DNA of 64,000 bases, taken from assembly GCF_014805685.1 (NCBI RefSeq), contig NC_060884.1:11690856-11754855 (forward strand), in the 5' to 3' direction. The DNA comes from Silurus meridionalis. Lineage: Eukaryota; Chordata; Actinopteri; Siluriformes; Siluridae. A model generated the notes under the pieces. That model was not told the origin of the DNA. It made no database searches and saw nothing but the letters and a program-made list of their open reading frames with translations. Positions 49,801 to 60,376 of this stretch are shown here, piece after piece; the stretch's first letter is position 1; every line of letters starts with the position of its first letter. The position numbers and the translations under genes were made by a program.

Positions 49801-52800
49801 ACCTCCGTTACTGTATAGTATTCAAAATACTTTAGCTTTCCTCGAAGATAACGTGCACCAAAGACTAAATAAGATTTGTAGGAGAAGTAGCAAATAAAAT
49901 ACAAATAAAACAGTTTTTGCAAAATCCAAGATGGCGGAAAATCTAATCGAACCCAATTGAACTTTGGTATTCCTGGGAAGCTTATAGACGTTAGACACAC
50001 TGTTCACATAAACAAATAATTAGGTTCAAATTTAATTTAAAAAAATGGTGGCGCTAGAGAGCCGGCAGCACTCTGCCCAAATGAACAGAATGTTCCTTGT
50101 ACTAACATAGGCACCTTTTCAAGAAGAAGAACAAAATACCTAATAATAATAATAAAAAATAAAAAAATAATAATAATAATAACAATAGATTAAAACTGTC
50201 CTATACACCATACACTAGGCCAAAAGTTTGTGGACATTTGACCAGCACATTCCTCTTAAAATCGAGTCACACTTTGTAATCGTAAGCAACTTATAACACA
50301 GACAAAAGCTACCGAATATGTTACACTTCACTTGTGACACTTGTCAACACAAACAAACAGATGTAATTAATTATAAACGTGTACCTGGATTATAGTGGAA
50401 AATAATATTAAGGAGGTCCTGGTCCCCCCATGTGATGTGATTCTTGTATTTTTGGTAGAGTGGATGAAGCAAGTCCTCCCATGACAGGCCGCTAGCGATC
50501 ATGCTGTTCTGTAATATTGAGTTTGGCAGGTTATTTTCCTCCACACTATGTCTGGCAGCTTATTTACAGACATTTGAAAGGCTCAGGTTTAAAATGACCT
50601 GGAAATTGTAGCCACATTTACACGCTTTTGCTATTCTTTTTTTTTTTTTTTTTTAAGTCTCTGAGTGAAAGGGTTCATGATAAATGTCATGGAGAAGTAA
50701 GGACTAAAGCATTATCGAGGTGTCAAAGAAAACAACTAGCATCGGATTTGTGCGACATACAAAAATAATGCTCCCATTTAGCTAATTACCATGACTAAAG
50801 AATCTGTCTTATTCCTGTAGAACCCCACACTCAGGAGCCAGAGCAGTCTATTTTACAGAAGCACATACATCACCCTTAAGAGAGTCCTTTTTTTATTCAC
50901 TGTAGGAATCAATCAAATATATTATATGCACAAAAATATTCGGACACCCGACATTTCCAGCCACATGTAGTTCTTCCCTTGTGGCTGAACGAATCTCCAC
51001 ACCCACGATCTAAAATCTTCCCAGAAGAGTGGAGGATATTATAACAGCAAATAGGGTTTAAATGTGTAATGGGAATCAAACATAAAATAAATTGCATGCA
51101 TCTTATAGGCAGGTGTCCACAAAACTTTGTCCATATTGTGTATATGAGCTTGATATGATTGACTAGCAATTCCTTTCGAATGCCATTTCAAAATGTACTT
51201 TTTAATTTCCGAGCTTTCTTAAAATATAAACAATTTATGAAATTTTGAAGAGCTCATGCCTCTTGCTCTTTAATCAGGAACATAAAGATACAATTAATGA
51301 CCATGTAACATTTCATGGTAAGAAATGAGTGGTCATCAGTGGGTCATGGATCTAAAGTGTCTGTAGCAGCTTATGATAAACCATCAAATAATTAATAGAA
51401 CTAAGTATTATGTGCCCTTCTGTTTTAAGGTTCAGCCTATAAGTAACAAAGCCTGAACTTTTTACATTCATATTGAATTTAGTATCTGTTCAAAGCGCGA
51501 ATAAGATCAATTATGCAAATGATGAAGTCATTTGTTTATCCTCAGAACAATATAGAGAACCAGTTGAGCAACCGTTTTCTCTTCTCACCTTAAACAAAGT
51601 GCTGCGAATGCGTGTGAGGTTCATCAGCATGACACCAGAGTTGACCCCTGTGACCCCGTAGAACGGATGCCTCGCAAAGCGACTGTACCAGCCGATTTTG
51701 GGGATCTCGTGTTCAGGGGCCATGGCTGCCAACTGAGTGCTGTTGAAGGCCTTTAGGAATTTCCAGATGTCATCCATTGGTCGGAGAAAGAGGACATCTG
51801 TGTCCACGTACAGCAGCGAGTCGACATCTTTAAGGATGACCTGAGGATCAGATAAGCAAGTTTATTACATTCTTTTTGAAAATCCTAAGAAAGCAATTAA
51901 ATAATAATAAAAAAAATAATAAAAAACAGGAAAAAGGTGAGTCCTTACTGGAAGGAAGAGTCTCTGGGCAGCACATGGCTTGAAGAGCTTCTTCCATTCC
52001 TCAGCATTACCCACGGAAAAGGTGATCGGGTAAAGAGTGTACTGGAGTTTGGAGGAGAGCGGCCGTGGCCAGCGGCTCAGCTGAGAAAGAAAATAGTGGT
52101 GGTCAGCAAATTCAGTCTGTTCAAGAAATCAAAAACAGAAAATTCTTTGAACACACTTTTAGACCAATTAGGACACACTTAAGATCCATCTATTATTATA
52201 TACGTATTATTATCCCACTATTAGACTTTACACAGTGTGTGTAGTATCAGTGTTTGTGTGTAATATGCTGCAGGCCACATGCTATGCCACGTGATTCCAA
52301 GACTTTCATTATTATTATTTTTTTTTTAGACGTTCAAAGCAAAAATCCTCACATGATCAAATCTTCACATTCTGCTTAATGTAATTCCACAATTTCCTGT
52401 GTTTCTCTTATGCATGTCACAATATTTGAGTCTGGTTTCCCCCAAAAGTGAAAAATAAAGAAAACCAAATGTAAAAGATGCCACTCTTTTTAACAAAATG
52501 TGTCAGTTTAAAACTAAATAACAATTAATTCATTTCTAATTCATTTGATATTTACTTTATTTCCTCAATTCCTTGAGAGGTTTTTTAGTTTACCACAGCA
52601 AAATAGCATCTCTGGCATCCCTGAAAGAACAAAAACACCTCAATAGAGTACAATTACAAATCCAGAATGTTTCACTGAAAACATTCAGTCACACAAATGA
52701 TAATGGTTGAGATTTTGTATTTGTTAGATTCCAAAGATTTCTTTAAAGGTATGTCATGAAATATTGTGTATTATCTTAATGCACATATTTGTGCTTAAGG

Positions 52801-55800
52801 GCATTTTTTAAAACCAGAGATAAATTCCAGAGAATTCATTATCGAGGAACAGATATTTGTCTGAGAAACTTTGTCCAACGTGATATAAGTCATCAAATTC
52901 TGCTTAAAACAATTTCCCTAATAAAGTCCAATATCAAGTAATATATTGCTAAATTAATTACATAGAAAGCTGCCATTACTAACAATAATTGCACAGATTA
53001 AACACACTGTATGATCAAAAATATGTGGACATCTATCCATTACACCCATCTCCAAACTGGTGCCAAAATCCTGGAAGCAATATACATAATTGTCTAGAAT
53101 ATCTTTATATGCTGTAACATTAAAATTTCACTTCACGAATGGTTCCAAACATGTTCCACCATGACACCGTGGCCTTGCACAAAGCGAGTTCCACTGGCTT
53201 TGCCTCAAATAGCCCTCAACCTCACCCCCTCAACACCTTTGAGATGAACTGGAACTCTGAGTGTGCACCAGGTCTCCTAATGCAACATCACTACCTGATC
53301 TCACGATTGTTTGTGTGGATAAATGGGCACAGATCTCCACAGGCACACACTCTAAAGTGGAGTGTTGAAAGCCCAGAAGAGTGGAGATTATTGTAGCAGT
53401 AAAGTGGGACTAAATCTTTAATGGGATGCACACATGAGTGACCACAAACCTTTAGTCTACATGCAGGTAATAAGCACAGTTTATTGAAATTAACTAAATC
53501 ATAGCACATTATTTATTAGTAAATAAGAATATTTTGCCATGTTTGCGACAAAAATCACTATTTTTGCTGAAACAGAAAAAAAAAGTCAAGCAATTGAGCA
53601 TTTTATATAGTTGCCAACATGTTTAACTCAACCCAAACATAATACACTAGGGGCTGCAGAAACACCACAGATCAATGTCATTTTTCCATTACTTCTGTAT
53701 TGTAAATGATTAAAGACTGGATTACTCTCATTTAATGCCACACTTGCAGAAATTATTTTTTTCCTCCAGCTACTTTTAAAGCCTCTTTTCAAGGGCTGTT
53801 TATTATACAGGGACCTAGAGCTCCACTCCAAAAAGCCACCAGTTCTACATGTGGACTCGATCATTTTCTGCTCTGCTGCACGCCAAGTCCACATTACTAT
53901 GAAACAGTTTGTTCCAGGGGGAGAGCTCACAATACCAAAAGCCAGCAGTTGTGTCACTGATATGGGTGAGGGATCAAAGCGCAAATCATGTAAAGGCTTT
54001 TTCCACTCGTTACCATCGCGACTCTTCTGAATGGCCCCACTAGAGCAGTGCTAAGGACAAGCTGGGATGGCAGTGTCTGGCTGACTAGAATATATTAACA
54101 CATCGGAGCTGTAGCAGTTCCCTTGCCATGCGCAATGTACTGCTTGGACACATGAACAGTCTTCTCCACTGAACAGTGCAGGCCATGAGTAATAGGTACA
54201 AAGGTTGTCACTTTCATATTATATACAGTAAGTATTACATATAGTAACTCTATATAAAAGGAAGAAGAGTGAGGTCTCTTGGGGTCTATGGGAAGGGACT
54301 TGATCTGAAATGCAAAATTTTTATCAGCCTAGACTTTTCAGAACTGGCAAGCACAAGCCCAAGGAACCCTGGCATCACATTTACTTAAACATTTGCGTGC
54401 AAAACTTACCACGTAATGTTTTAAAAACCAAAACCACAAAGGCACATGCTTCAATGAATAAAGCTTCAATCTATCTAACCCACATATGAGGCCACTAGGG
54501 TGTTCAACTCAATCATGCTACAGGGTTCAAGTAAAACAAACAGAAAGCAATTTTTGATTTGCCTTATATGCTGGTGGAGGATAATGAAATTCTACACACG
54601 GAACAATTCAACTTATACGTAAATATGGTATTAGCTTCTATTGTTATGCTGGAATAGCAGCAAAACCAGATGAGAGAGATCAGCTTAACAATGTTGAGGA
54701 GTGTGTAAAGGACATTAGACAGTGGATGCTTGATAACTTCCTTTTGCTCAACTCGGATAAGACGGAAAATACTTTTACTAGGGCCAGATGCAGCTAGAGG
54801 TAAACTTTCCGATTACGTAGCACCTCTGGATAGTGTTTCTATCTCAGTGTGTACAGCAGTCAAAAACCTTGGTGTGATTATTGACCCTAGTCTGCCCTTT
54901 GAGGCTCATGTGAATAACATTACCAGGATCGCCTTCTTTCACCTTAAAAAATAGTGCTAAAATTAGAAAAAATTGTCGTTACAGGATGCTTTTGTTACAT
55001 CTAGATTAGACTACTGTAATGCTTTACTGTCTGGGTGTTTAAGTAAGTGCATAAAGAAGCTTTAGTTAGTTCAGAATAAAGCAGCAAGAGTCCTCACTAG
55101 ATCTAGAAAATATGACCACATCACCCCTGTTTTAATCAGTCTACACTACTCTCAATCAAAATTCGCATTGATAATAAAATACTACTACTGACGAATAAAG
55201 CAGTTAACGGTCTCGCGCCGCAGTATCTGAGTGAACTTCTGTACCATTATGATCCCCCGTGCCTACATAAATCAATAGGTGCAGGCTATTTGTTGGTACT
55301 TTAAATAATGAAGACTACAGCAGGGGGAAAATCTTTCTCTTACAAAGCTCCACAGTTATGGAACAGCCTTCCAATCAGTGTTCGGGACTCAGACACAGTC
55401 TCAGTGTTCAAGTCGAGGCTGAAACATATTTATTTAGTCAAGTCTTTTATCAGTAGGTTTTACTTAGGTAAAGGAGCAGATCTGGAGGGACCATGGATAT
55501 AGAGTGTTTGGCTAACTGGGATATTTATATGCTGTCGTCCCCTCACACTCACGCGTTCACTCAGGTTTGTTGATGATGGTGTGGCGTCTCTTTTCCCAGA
55601 GTTCCCTCATGTCGGTGTTACCTTCTGGCTCTACCTTTTAATTATGCTGCCATAGCGAGTCTTGCCAGAGTCCCCACCTGCACAGTGTCCTTACCTTTTA
55701 TACATCAATAAGGATACTTAATAATCCATATATGTCTCTCCCTGTGACCCATTCTCTCTGGAATGTCCTTGAATGCAATAACAATTTTCTTTTCTTCACT

Positions 55801-56742
55801 AGAACAAGGAGACCCAAACATGTGCCACCATCTCCATGAAACATGTGACTGCACCCCAGAGCTCTATGCCCAACATCAATGCCTGACCTCACTAATGCTT
55901 CTATGGCAGACTGAGAAAAAAATCCTGCATAGCTAAGTTCCAAAAGGAAGTGGAAAATCTGCTCAGAAGAGTGGAGGTTATTATAACAGCAAACAGTAAA
56001 TTAATCTGAAATAGGTTATGCAACTCGCATACGAGTGCCGTACTCAGATGTCCACAAACCTGAAGCTTGTTAAAAGAGTAGTGGAATTCAGTATGGAGAG
56101 TTAAGTACTTACATAACAACATCATGAAGAATTATGGGCAATAATTCCTCCAAAAGATTTATTCTATATGAGAGTGCAAGTGCTATACATCCCATAGCAA
56201 AAAACATTGCAAGTGACCTTCATAAAATAAAAACCACAGAATAGTATATGCAAGAAGTATCTTGCGTGGTTTGATAACGAAAAATTCAACACACTAAATC
56301 ACAGTGGAAGAAAACTGTAGGTCCTGATGTTCTGATAAGAGTCCGAGTCAAATTCAATTTATGATTCAGGAAGAGAAATGACTCCGGCCTGCTTTCGCCG
56401 ATAAACGCTTACGCATTCATCTCAGATATAGGCCATCGACCAAATGCAAGCAAATATTGGCGAACCAAGCATGGAATTAACTGTCAAATATACCACAAGG
56501 TTTACTTGTACCACAAGATGTGCAAGTGCTTTAATTGAACTCTTACCTCTTTCTCAAACTGTTCTTTCAGCTCCTCTTCTGCAAAGATGTGAAACCTTAT
56601 CTTCTTGATGCTGAATAGCAGTGCTGATTTAACCATGGTAAGAGTTTCCTCCAGTCGGTTTCCACAAGCAACCACAGCAAGGTGCATAACGTCCTCCCCC
56701 TGAGGGAGCTTCAACCCAGACTGGCCATGCTCACTCTTCTTC
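43675..56742 (-). CDS. gxylt2: gxylt2, glucoside xylosyltransferase 2 (six exons; first exon not found)
   Basis: GXYLT enzymes are GT8-family type II membrane proteins of the secretory pathway. They add alpha-1,3-xylose from UDP-xylose to O-glucose on EGF repeats of Notch. Exons: 56742-56547, 52080-51949, 51840-51589, 50508-50385, 45012-44840, 43863-43675. All have GT-AG borders and compatible phases, giving 354 residues. Visible motifs are [32 protein letters not shown], the metal-binding DXD as [10 protein letters not shown] (51804-51796), [61 protein letters not shown] and [16 protein letters not shown]. Human GXYLT2 is about 443 residues. The missing ~85 N-terminal residues (cytoplasmic tail, membrane anchor, stem) should be in an exon upstream of 56742, which I could not find. 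GXYLT2 rather than GXYLT1 is chosen on sequence and synteny. Confidence 0.94.
43962..44765. mobile_element. Tc1-like remnant with long inverted repeats, split by a MITE, in last gxylt2 intron
   Basis: The left arm 43968-44100 (TATTAGGAACATACACCTGT, GTGCAATGCATAAAATCATG) is roughly the inverse of the right arm 44660-44760 (AAACATTAACTGAAACTCTG, CTACCACATGATTGCTTGAC). Bases 44500-44640 keep transposase-derived sequence (GGAATCTGAGGCTACAGTGG). Same family as 3755 and 7000. Confidence 0.65.
44129..44472. mobile_element. MITE nested in the Tc1 remnant
   Basis: The left end TAAAGGCCGCGGTCACACT and right end AGCGTGACCGCAGTTT form imperfect inverted repeats. Both flanks read AACTG (44124-44128 and 44473-44477), a possible 5-bp target duplication. 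No coding capacity. The superfamily is uncertain. Confidence 0.6.
44840..45012 (-). CDS. gxylt2: gxylt2 exon
   Basis: 173 nt, acceptor TTTTACAG, donor GTGAGT. Encodes [20 protein letters not shown] through VVYDSIHD, including the HGNRG and HDDKQP blocks. Confidence 0.96.
45060..46300. other. gxylt2 intron, nothing recognised
   Basis: AT-rich intron DNA with a TACCTGTACTACCTGTA-like short repeat at about 45580-45608 and no exon-like frame. Confidence 0.5.
46303..46745 (-). pseudogene. LINE 3' fragment, second copy, with (GTT)n tail
   Basis: The minus strand encodes [40 protein letters not shown] and [20 protein letters not shown], the end of the LINE reverse transcriptase ORF. It continues to AGGGGTCGCC (plus strand, 46342) and ends in the tail CAACAACAACAAC (plus strand) at 46307-46319. 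It is 5'-truncated, as usual for LINEs. A further crumb of the same end is at 47661-47679. Confidence 0.85.
46746..48049. other. gxylt2 intron, A-rich minisatellite inside
   Basis: No gene seen. Bases 47818-47878 are an imperfect (CCAAAA)n tract. A LINE-tail crumb, TTTCTTTCGGCTTCTCCCA, sits at 47661-47679. Confidence 0.6.
47818..47878. repeat. (CCAAAA)n-like minisatellite
   Basis: Alternating AAAACC and AAAAACC units, about nine in all. Confidence 0.9.
48050..48300 (+). pseudogene. Tc1-like transposase N-terminal fragment
   Basis: The frame gives [36 protein letters not shown], which fits the helix-turn-helix region of a fish Tc1-like transposase. The rest of the element is missing. Confidence 0.6.
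48301..49480. other. gxylt2 intron, nothing recognised
   Basis: AT-rich, with a T-run of 23 at 49020-49042 and chance frames only. Confidence 0.5.
49491..49525. repeat. (TTC)n microsatellite
   Basis: About eleven TTC units with one TTTTTC interruption, followed by degenerate CTACTTCTGCTACTACT. Confidence 0.9.
49539..49606 (+). repeat. tRNA-like SINE-head remnant
   Basis: GTGTTAGCTCAGTGGTTAAAGC resembles a tRNA A-box region. The B-box is degraded to CAATTTAAAACC. It is not a functional tRNA: no stable anticodon arm or acceptor pairing is visible. Confidence 0.45.
49638..50140. repeat. Interspersed fish repeat (TTAAAGCTGCAAGCAGC family)
   Basis: It starts ATTAAAGCTGCAAGCAGC, has CATATCCTGCGAGATTG-like internal sequence and AATCCAAGATGGCGGAAAAT, and ends near a (TAA)n tract at 50140-50182. 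I recognise the start from fish genomes but not its class. The 147-codon minus-strand frame at 49557-50000 belongs to the repeat. Confidence 0.45.
50140..50182. repeat. (TAA)n tract
   Basis: AATAATAATAATAAAAAAT followed by more TAA units, adjoining the preceding interspersed repeat. Confidence 0.8.
50210..50250. mobile_element. Solo terminal-repeat fragment of a Tc1-like family
   Basis: ACACTAGGCCAAAAGTTTGT followed by GGACATTTGACC is one end of the CACTATATGGCCAAAAG family. No second end is nearby. Confidence 0.6.
50385..50508 (-). CDS. gxylt2: gxylt2 exon
   Basis: 124 nt, acceptor ATTACAG, donor GTACAC. Encodes [20 protein letters not shown] and [17 protein letters not shown]. Confidence 0.95.
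50918..51142. mobile_element. Short Tc1-like deletion derivative (~225 bp)
   Basis: Left end TATATGCACAAAAATATTCG plus GACACCC, right end GGTGTCCACAAAACTTTGTC plus CATATTGTGTA. The transposase tail remains, CCCAGAAGAGTGGAGGATAT. Confidence 0.8.
51589..51840 (-). CDS. gxylt2: gxylt2 exon carrying the DXD motif
   Basis: 252 nt, acceptor GATCCTCAG, donor GTGAGA. Encodes [20 protein letters not shown] through [11 protein letters not shown]. The Asp-Thr-Asp binds the divalent cation and UDP-sugar in GT8 enzymes. Confidence 0.96.
51949..52080 (-). CDS. gxylt2: gxylt2 exon
   Basis: 132 nt, acceptor CTTTCTCAG, donor GTAAGG. Encodes [20 protein letters not shown] through [12 protein letters not shown]. 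Confidence 0.95.
52081..53004. other. gxylt2 intron, nothing recognised
   Basis: AT-rich intron sequence without repeats that I can name. Confidence 0.5.
53005..53455 (+). mobile_element. Tc1-like deletion derivative with transposase 3' part
   Basis: Left end CACTGTATGATCAAAAATAT plus GTGGACATC. Internal TTGAGATGAACTGGAACTCT and AGAAGAGTGGAGATTATTGT. Right end GTGACCACAAACCTTTAG. The transposase orientation is plus, and the catalytic region is largely deleted. Confidence 0.75.
53456..54590. other. gxylt2 intron, nothing recognised
   Basis: Frame-poor. A 118-codon minus-strand open frame at 53628-53984 has no recognisable domain, and I do not call it a gene. Confidence 0.45.
54600..55690 (+). 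pseudogene. LINE fragment: reverse-transcriptase C-terminal half, L2/CR1-like
   Basis: The plus strand encodes, with frameshifts, [60 protein letters not shown], and after gaps [20 protein letters not shown] and [20 protein letters not shown]. The catalytic YADD block just upstream is deleted (CYAG runs straight into AAKPDE). The 3' part runs to about 55690. Stops make it inactive. Confidence 0.8.
55730..56065 (+). mobile_element. Decayed Tc1-like deletion derivative
   Basis: TGCACCCCAGAGCTCTATGC, CAACATCAATGCCTGACCTC, CAGAAGAGTGGAGGTTATTA and the end CAGATGTCCACAAACC are the transposase tail and right terminus of the CACTATATGGCC family. The left terminus is poor. Confidence 0.65.
56547..56742 (-). 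CDS. gxylt2: gxylt2 exon (first visible; N-terminal catalytic region)
   Basis: 196 nt, acceptor AACCTCTTCAG, donor GTAAGA. It begins with one base of a split codon, then [40 protein letters not shown], and ends QFEKE. Confidence 0.93.
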
Positions 56743-58059
56743 CTGAAGAGGTTAAAATAAGGTATGAATGCTTACAAATCGGTAGATATTAGCTTGTATA
56801 TATTATCATCATCTTTGCATATAAAAAAAACAACAATATACACTTAAAAGATTAATAACATTTATAACTTTTAAATGTTCACTGTCCTTCCATCATTTTT
56901 TTAAACAAAGGATCAACAGTAAAAAATAATACTAATTCAATTTAAAGTTATTTCCCCCCATAAAAGTCAACCATTATTCAGAAACCAGACAGAAAAACAT
57001 TCCAGGAGCTCTAGGATTCTCACTCTCCTAGAAGTTAATCCAGTTAAAGAACTGCTGTGGCTCATCTCTGTGTTTATGAATTCCAAGCTAGCCTTCTGAT
57101 TCTTCCTTCCAAATAGTGATTTCTATCCTCCATATTTTCGCTCTCCAAGTCTTCAGCCAAGGTGTTTGGTGATACACACCTGACTGGTGTGACTTTTGTG
57201 CGTTTCTTCACAGCTCTTACAATATTTGCTGTTGTTTTCTTTCGCCTGACCTGTTAGCACACCGATGATATCTTTCTAATTCAGCACATTTTAAATAGTC
57301 ACTACGCCCTAATCGTTCTGATCTAGATTTCTGTTTACTCAGCTTAAAAATAGCTTTTGCTTTTCTCTCATAGACATCTCTCCGGTTTTGATGTTGGCTT
57401 AACAACAAATGCAACTTGACGTTCAGAGCTGACGTTTAATTGTGTAAACAGTCGATCTGAAAGAGCACACCTGGGCAACAAGAAAACACCTGACAGTCAG
57501 TCACATTGTCAAATATCTATTGGGGGGAAATAAGTCCCCAATAATCCAACTGTTTAGCACATCTAGATGTAAATGTCAGAAAATGCAAGCTGAATTTTTG
57601 AATCCAACATCACTTATTCGTCCTATGATCACAAACTGTAATTTTTTTCAGTGCAAAAAAAACTATATATTAAAATAAAGAACTGGCTATGCAATTTTAT
57701 TCCGGACATTATCTTATCCGGCTTATCTTTGCTGAGGAATTTTGAAAAATACCTACAACCTTGAGAGAAAAAAAAATAAATAAATAAATAAATTCCCAAT
57801 TGGCTTCCTATTTATTATTTATGCCGATTACAGAGTCAGGAGGTCCACCTTCAGCATTGAGCTTCACCCGAACATAAGAATAGACTTTAGGTAGCAAATC
57901 TAACTCAGTTCAAATGTGCTAGTTTATTGTGGACTTCGCTAGAACTTACTTGTCTCAGACATAACCAGGAATGATAATTAATAATTAATTTTATACATGT
58001 GGTTCCAGTGACCACTGTTCCTGCCCCTCTTCCCTCCGTGGATCTTCCCACTTCGTCCA
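56743..58059. other. Probable gxylt2 intron 1 or upstream DNA, nothing certain
   Basis: A basic minus-strand frame at 57217-57414 (RRDVYERKAKAIFKLSKQKS) has no recognised domain. An (AATA)n run is at 57773-57792. No anchor-encoding, GC-rich first exon was found. Confidence 0.4.
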
Positions 58060-58533
58060 GGCCTGCCTCTGGATAGTGTTCTTTTCGATTGCAGGCCACT
58101 CTGTGCGGCTGGGGATGGTTTCTCATCAACGCCTTGGGTGGTTCCATGAAATCCCGGAGTAAGAACGGGGACTTTGAGGATGGATTTGGACTGTAGTTCA
58201 TGTCAACAGTCTGCTACAGTGACTCAGGACTACAGTTTTCTCTTGATCACCATTACTGCACCCCGTAACATTGTATATCTGCAATAAATGGACATTCGAT
58301 GCAACCCAGATGAGGATGGGTTCTCTCTTGAGTCTGGTTCCTCTTAAGGTTTCTTCCTTATGCCATCCTTCCTTATGTTTTTCCTCGCCACAGTCACCAC
58401 CGGCTTGCTCATCAGGGACAAACTTACTTATAAAGAACATATTCACTTTTAATCACCACATTATCTGTGTAAAGCTGCTTTGAGACAATGTTCATTGTTA
58501 AAAGTGCTATACAAATAAAAATGAATTGAATTG
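58060..58533 (+). repeat. LINE-tail-like interspersed repeat, long copy
   Basis: CCATGAAATCCCGGAGTAAG, TGGACATTCGATGCAACCCA, TCTGGTTCCTCTTAAGGTTT, GGCTTGCTCATCAGGGACAA, AAAGCTGCTTTGAGACAATG, AAAGTGCTATACAAATAAAA and the tail TGAATTGAATTGAAT. Four copies of this 3' sequence lie in the window, all on the plus strand, consistent with a retroposon tail. Confidence 0.75.
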
Positions 58534-59640
58534 AATAAAATAATAATAATAAAAAAAAACTAATAGCGCAGACATGAAATCTGCTTGCCCCTGGTACCGA
58601 GGCTACTGTTTTGTAGCCTACTGTTCCACTCAGATACTTTGCAAACTTGGCTTTGCAGTCAAGGCTCTCCACTCCCACTCAGTCTTATCTGCATCAGAGA
58701 TAAAAAGGGCTGCAAACACAGTGTAGAGCGCGAACAGACCTAAGGCAGAATTAAACCGTCCCCAGGGAACTGCCAGACATAAGGAAGATGCAACTTTTTT
58801 CTGTTTGCCCTTATTTGCACCAAAACCATTGAACATTTGTCTCGAGTCTCACAAAGCAAAATCTGGTTTTAGTTTGCCGTTGTGGTCCATGTCTAAATCA
58901 GACACTGGGTCTATAAGAATCAGTAAACTCTCCAACAATGCAACCAGAGATGACCTTAGGGACGGTGTGTTCTATTTTATTAGGATTTGGTTAAGAGAAA
59001 CAGAGTGGTGCAGCCTGGGGAGTTTGTAGTTGTCCAGACTGAAAATAAAGGGGGGTAGAAATTTAGATATCAAACTTCAACTGAAGAAGGCAAACTTAAA
59101 AGTTGAATGTAGACCTAGATATGGGAAGAGGGGTATTGTGGTGAGTGGGTGAGGGGTGCCGGGTAAAAGAAATATATAAATAAAAAAGCGTACATTCACA
59201 AATGCAATGCTTTTTTTCCCTGTCTGCCTGAGACCCAATCTCACTTCACACATAAAGCACAAAGGAGAATAGCTGTGAAAATTTCAGTTCCTCTCACATA
59301 AACTCTGTGCTGCTCCACAGAGATAAATGACAAAAACTAGGCCACTGCTTCGACAGACTGCAAAGAATAACTGCACATACATTTGCTGCAAACGTTCCAG
59401 GACTAAAGCTGACCATTTTATGTAATTAAATAACAAGGTGCGATAATCTGATAAGTATCGGGACATCAACAGATCCAGTTGTGTCCCCCTCCCTTCTTAT
59501 ACAGCATTCAGGTGAACGTTATATCAAGGTTTTTTTTTAAAACAACCAGTCGATATATGCTTGTAGTCTGTACACATTTCTGCTGTGTTGCATAGCAGCT
59601 TTTGTGGCCAGTTTTGGGGCTTGGGGTCAACCAGTGACCA
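58534..59640. other. Nothing recognised
   Basis: No exon-like frame or named repeat. Some stretches (58600-58800) are less AT-rich. Confidence 0.45.
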
Positions 59641-59646
59641 CATACT

Positions 59647-59654
59647 TATAAATA
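59647..59654 (+). promoter_or_regulatory. TATAAATA box ahead of an exon-like segment
   Basis: TATAAATA is followed about 150 bp later by ATG (59808-59810) and, 14 bases after that codon, a strong donor GTGAGT at 59825-59830. This may be chance or an old insertion's promoter. Confidence 0.2.
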
Positions 59655-59967
59655 CATTTTGAAGAAAAGCTAGACATTGTGAGGAGGTCGGCCAACCCAG
59701 AAGCTAGCTAGCTTTTCTTAGCCCGGGAAAGGGTTTGTTCACCACTTCCAGACAAGTGAATACGAGCGGTACCACTGGTTTACAGCCTCTGAGGAGCGCT
59801 GGAAATTATGAGTCTGCATCTCTGGTGAGTAGGTTGTATTTTATTTACATTTTTAATGTTTTAAAAATGTTTTATTAGATAAATATTGATTCTGAACTGC
59901 TCAAGATGATGTAGGAGCACAGTTGAGGTTGTAGTGTAGAGGTTTGGAGTCTTAACTGGGTTTTTTA

Positions 59968-60096
59968 TTCATTAGGGACAAACCTACAATTATAAAGAAC
60001 AATATTATTTATTCTTTAGTACCACATTATTTGTGCAAAGCTGCTTTTAAACAATGTTCATTGTTAAAAGTGCTATACAAATAAGAATGACTTGAA
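59968..60096 (+). repeat. LINE-tail-like interspersed repeat, short copy
   Basis: TTCATTAGGGACAAACCTAC, AAAGCTGCTTTTAAACAATG and AAAGTGCTATACAAATAAGA, then TGACTTGAAATGAAA. Confidence 0.7.
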
Positions 60097-60376
60097 ATGA
60101 AACGATGCACCAAATTCCTTACACAGCAAAAAAAATAAAAGAAAAACTGAAATGTGAGAAATCTATGAAACCCCAAACTCAAAATAGCAACAAACATAAA
60201 TCACAGAAATTCAGCAAGTCATATGATTTCTCAGTAGAATTGCATGAAACTAAACTAAACGTCTTACTACATTATGTACATGAAAAGCAAAAGGAAAGAT
60301 TTAATACCCTCAAGGGTTTTCTGGAACATTCACATGGTTGAATCGAATGATTAATTATGCGAATCATGTTTTTATA

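Noticed and set aside
53628..53984. 118-codon minus-strand frame in a gxylt2 intron
   Set aside because: No domain, no fit to the gxylt2 protein and phases; the flanking exons already splice in frame.
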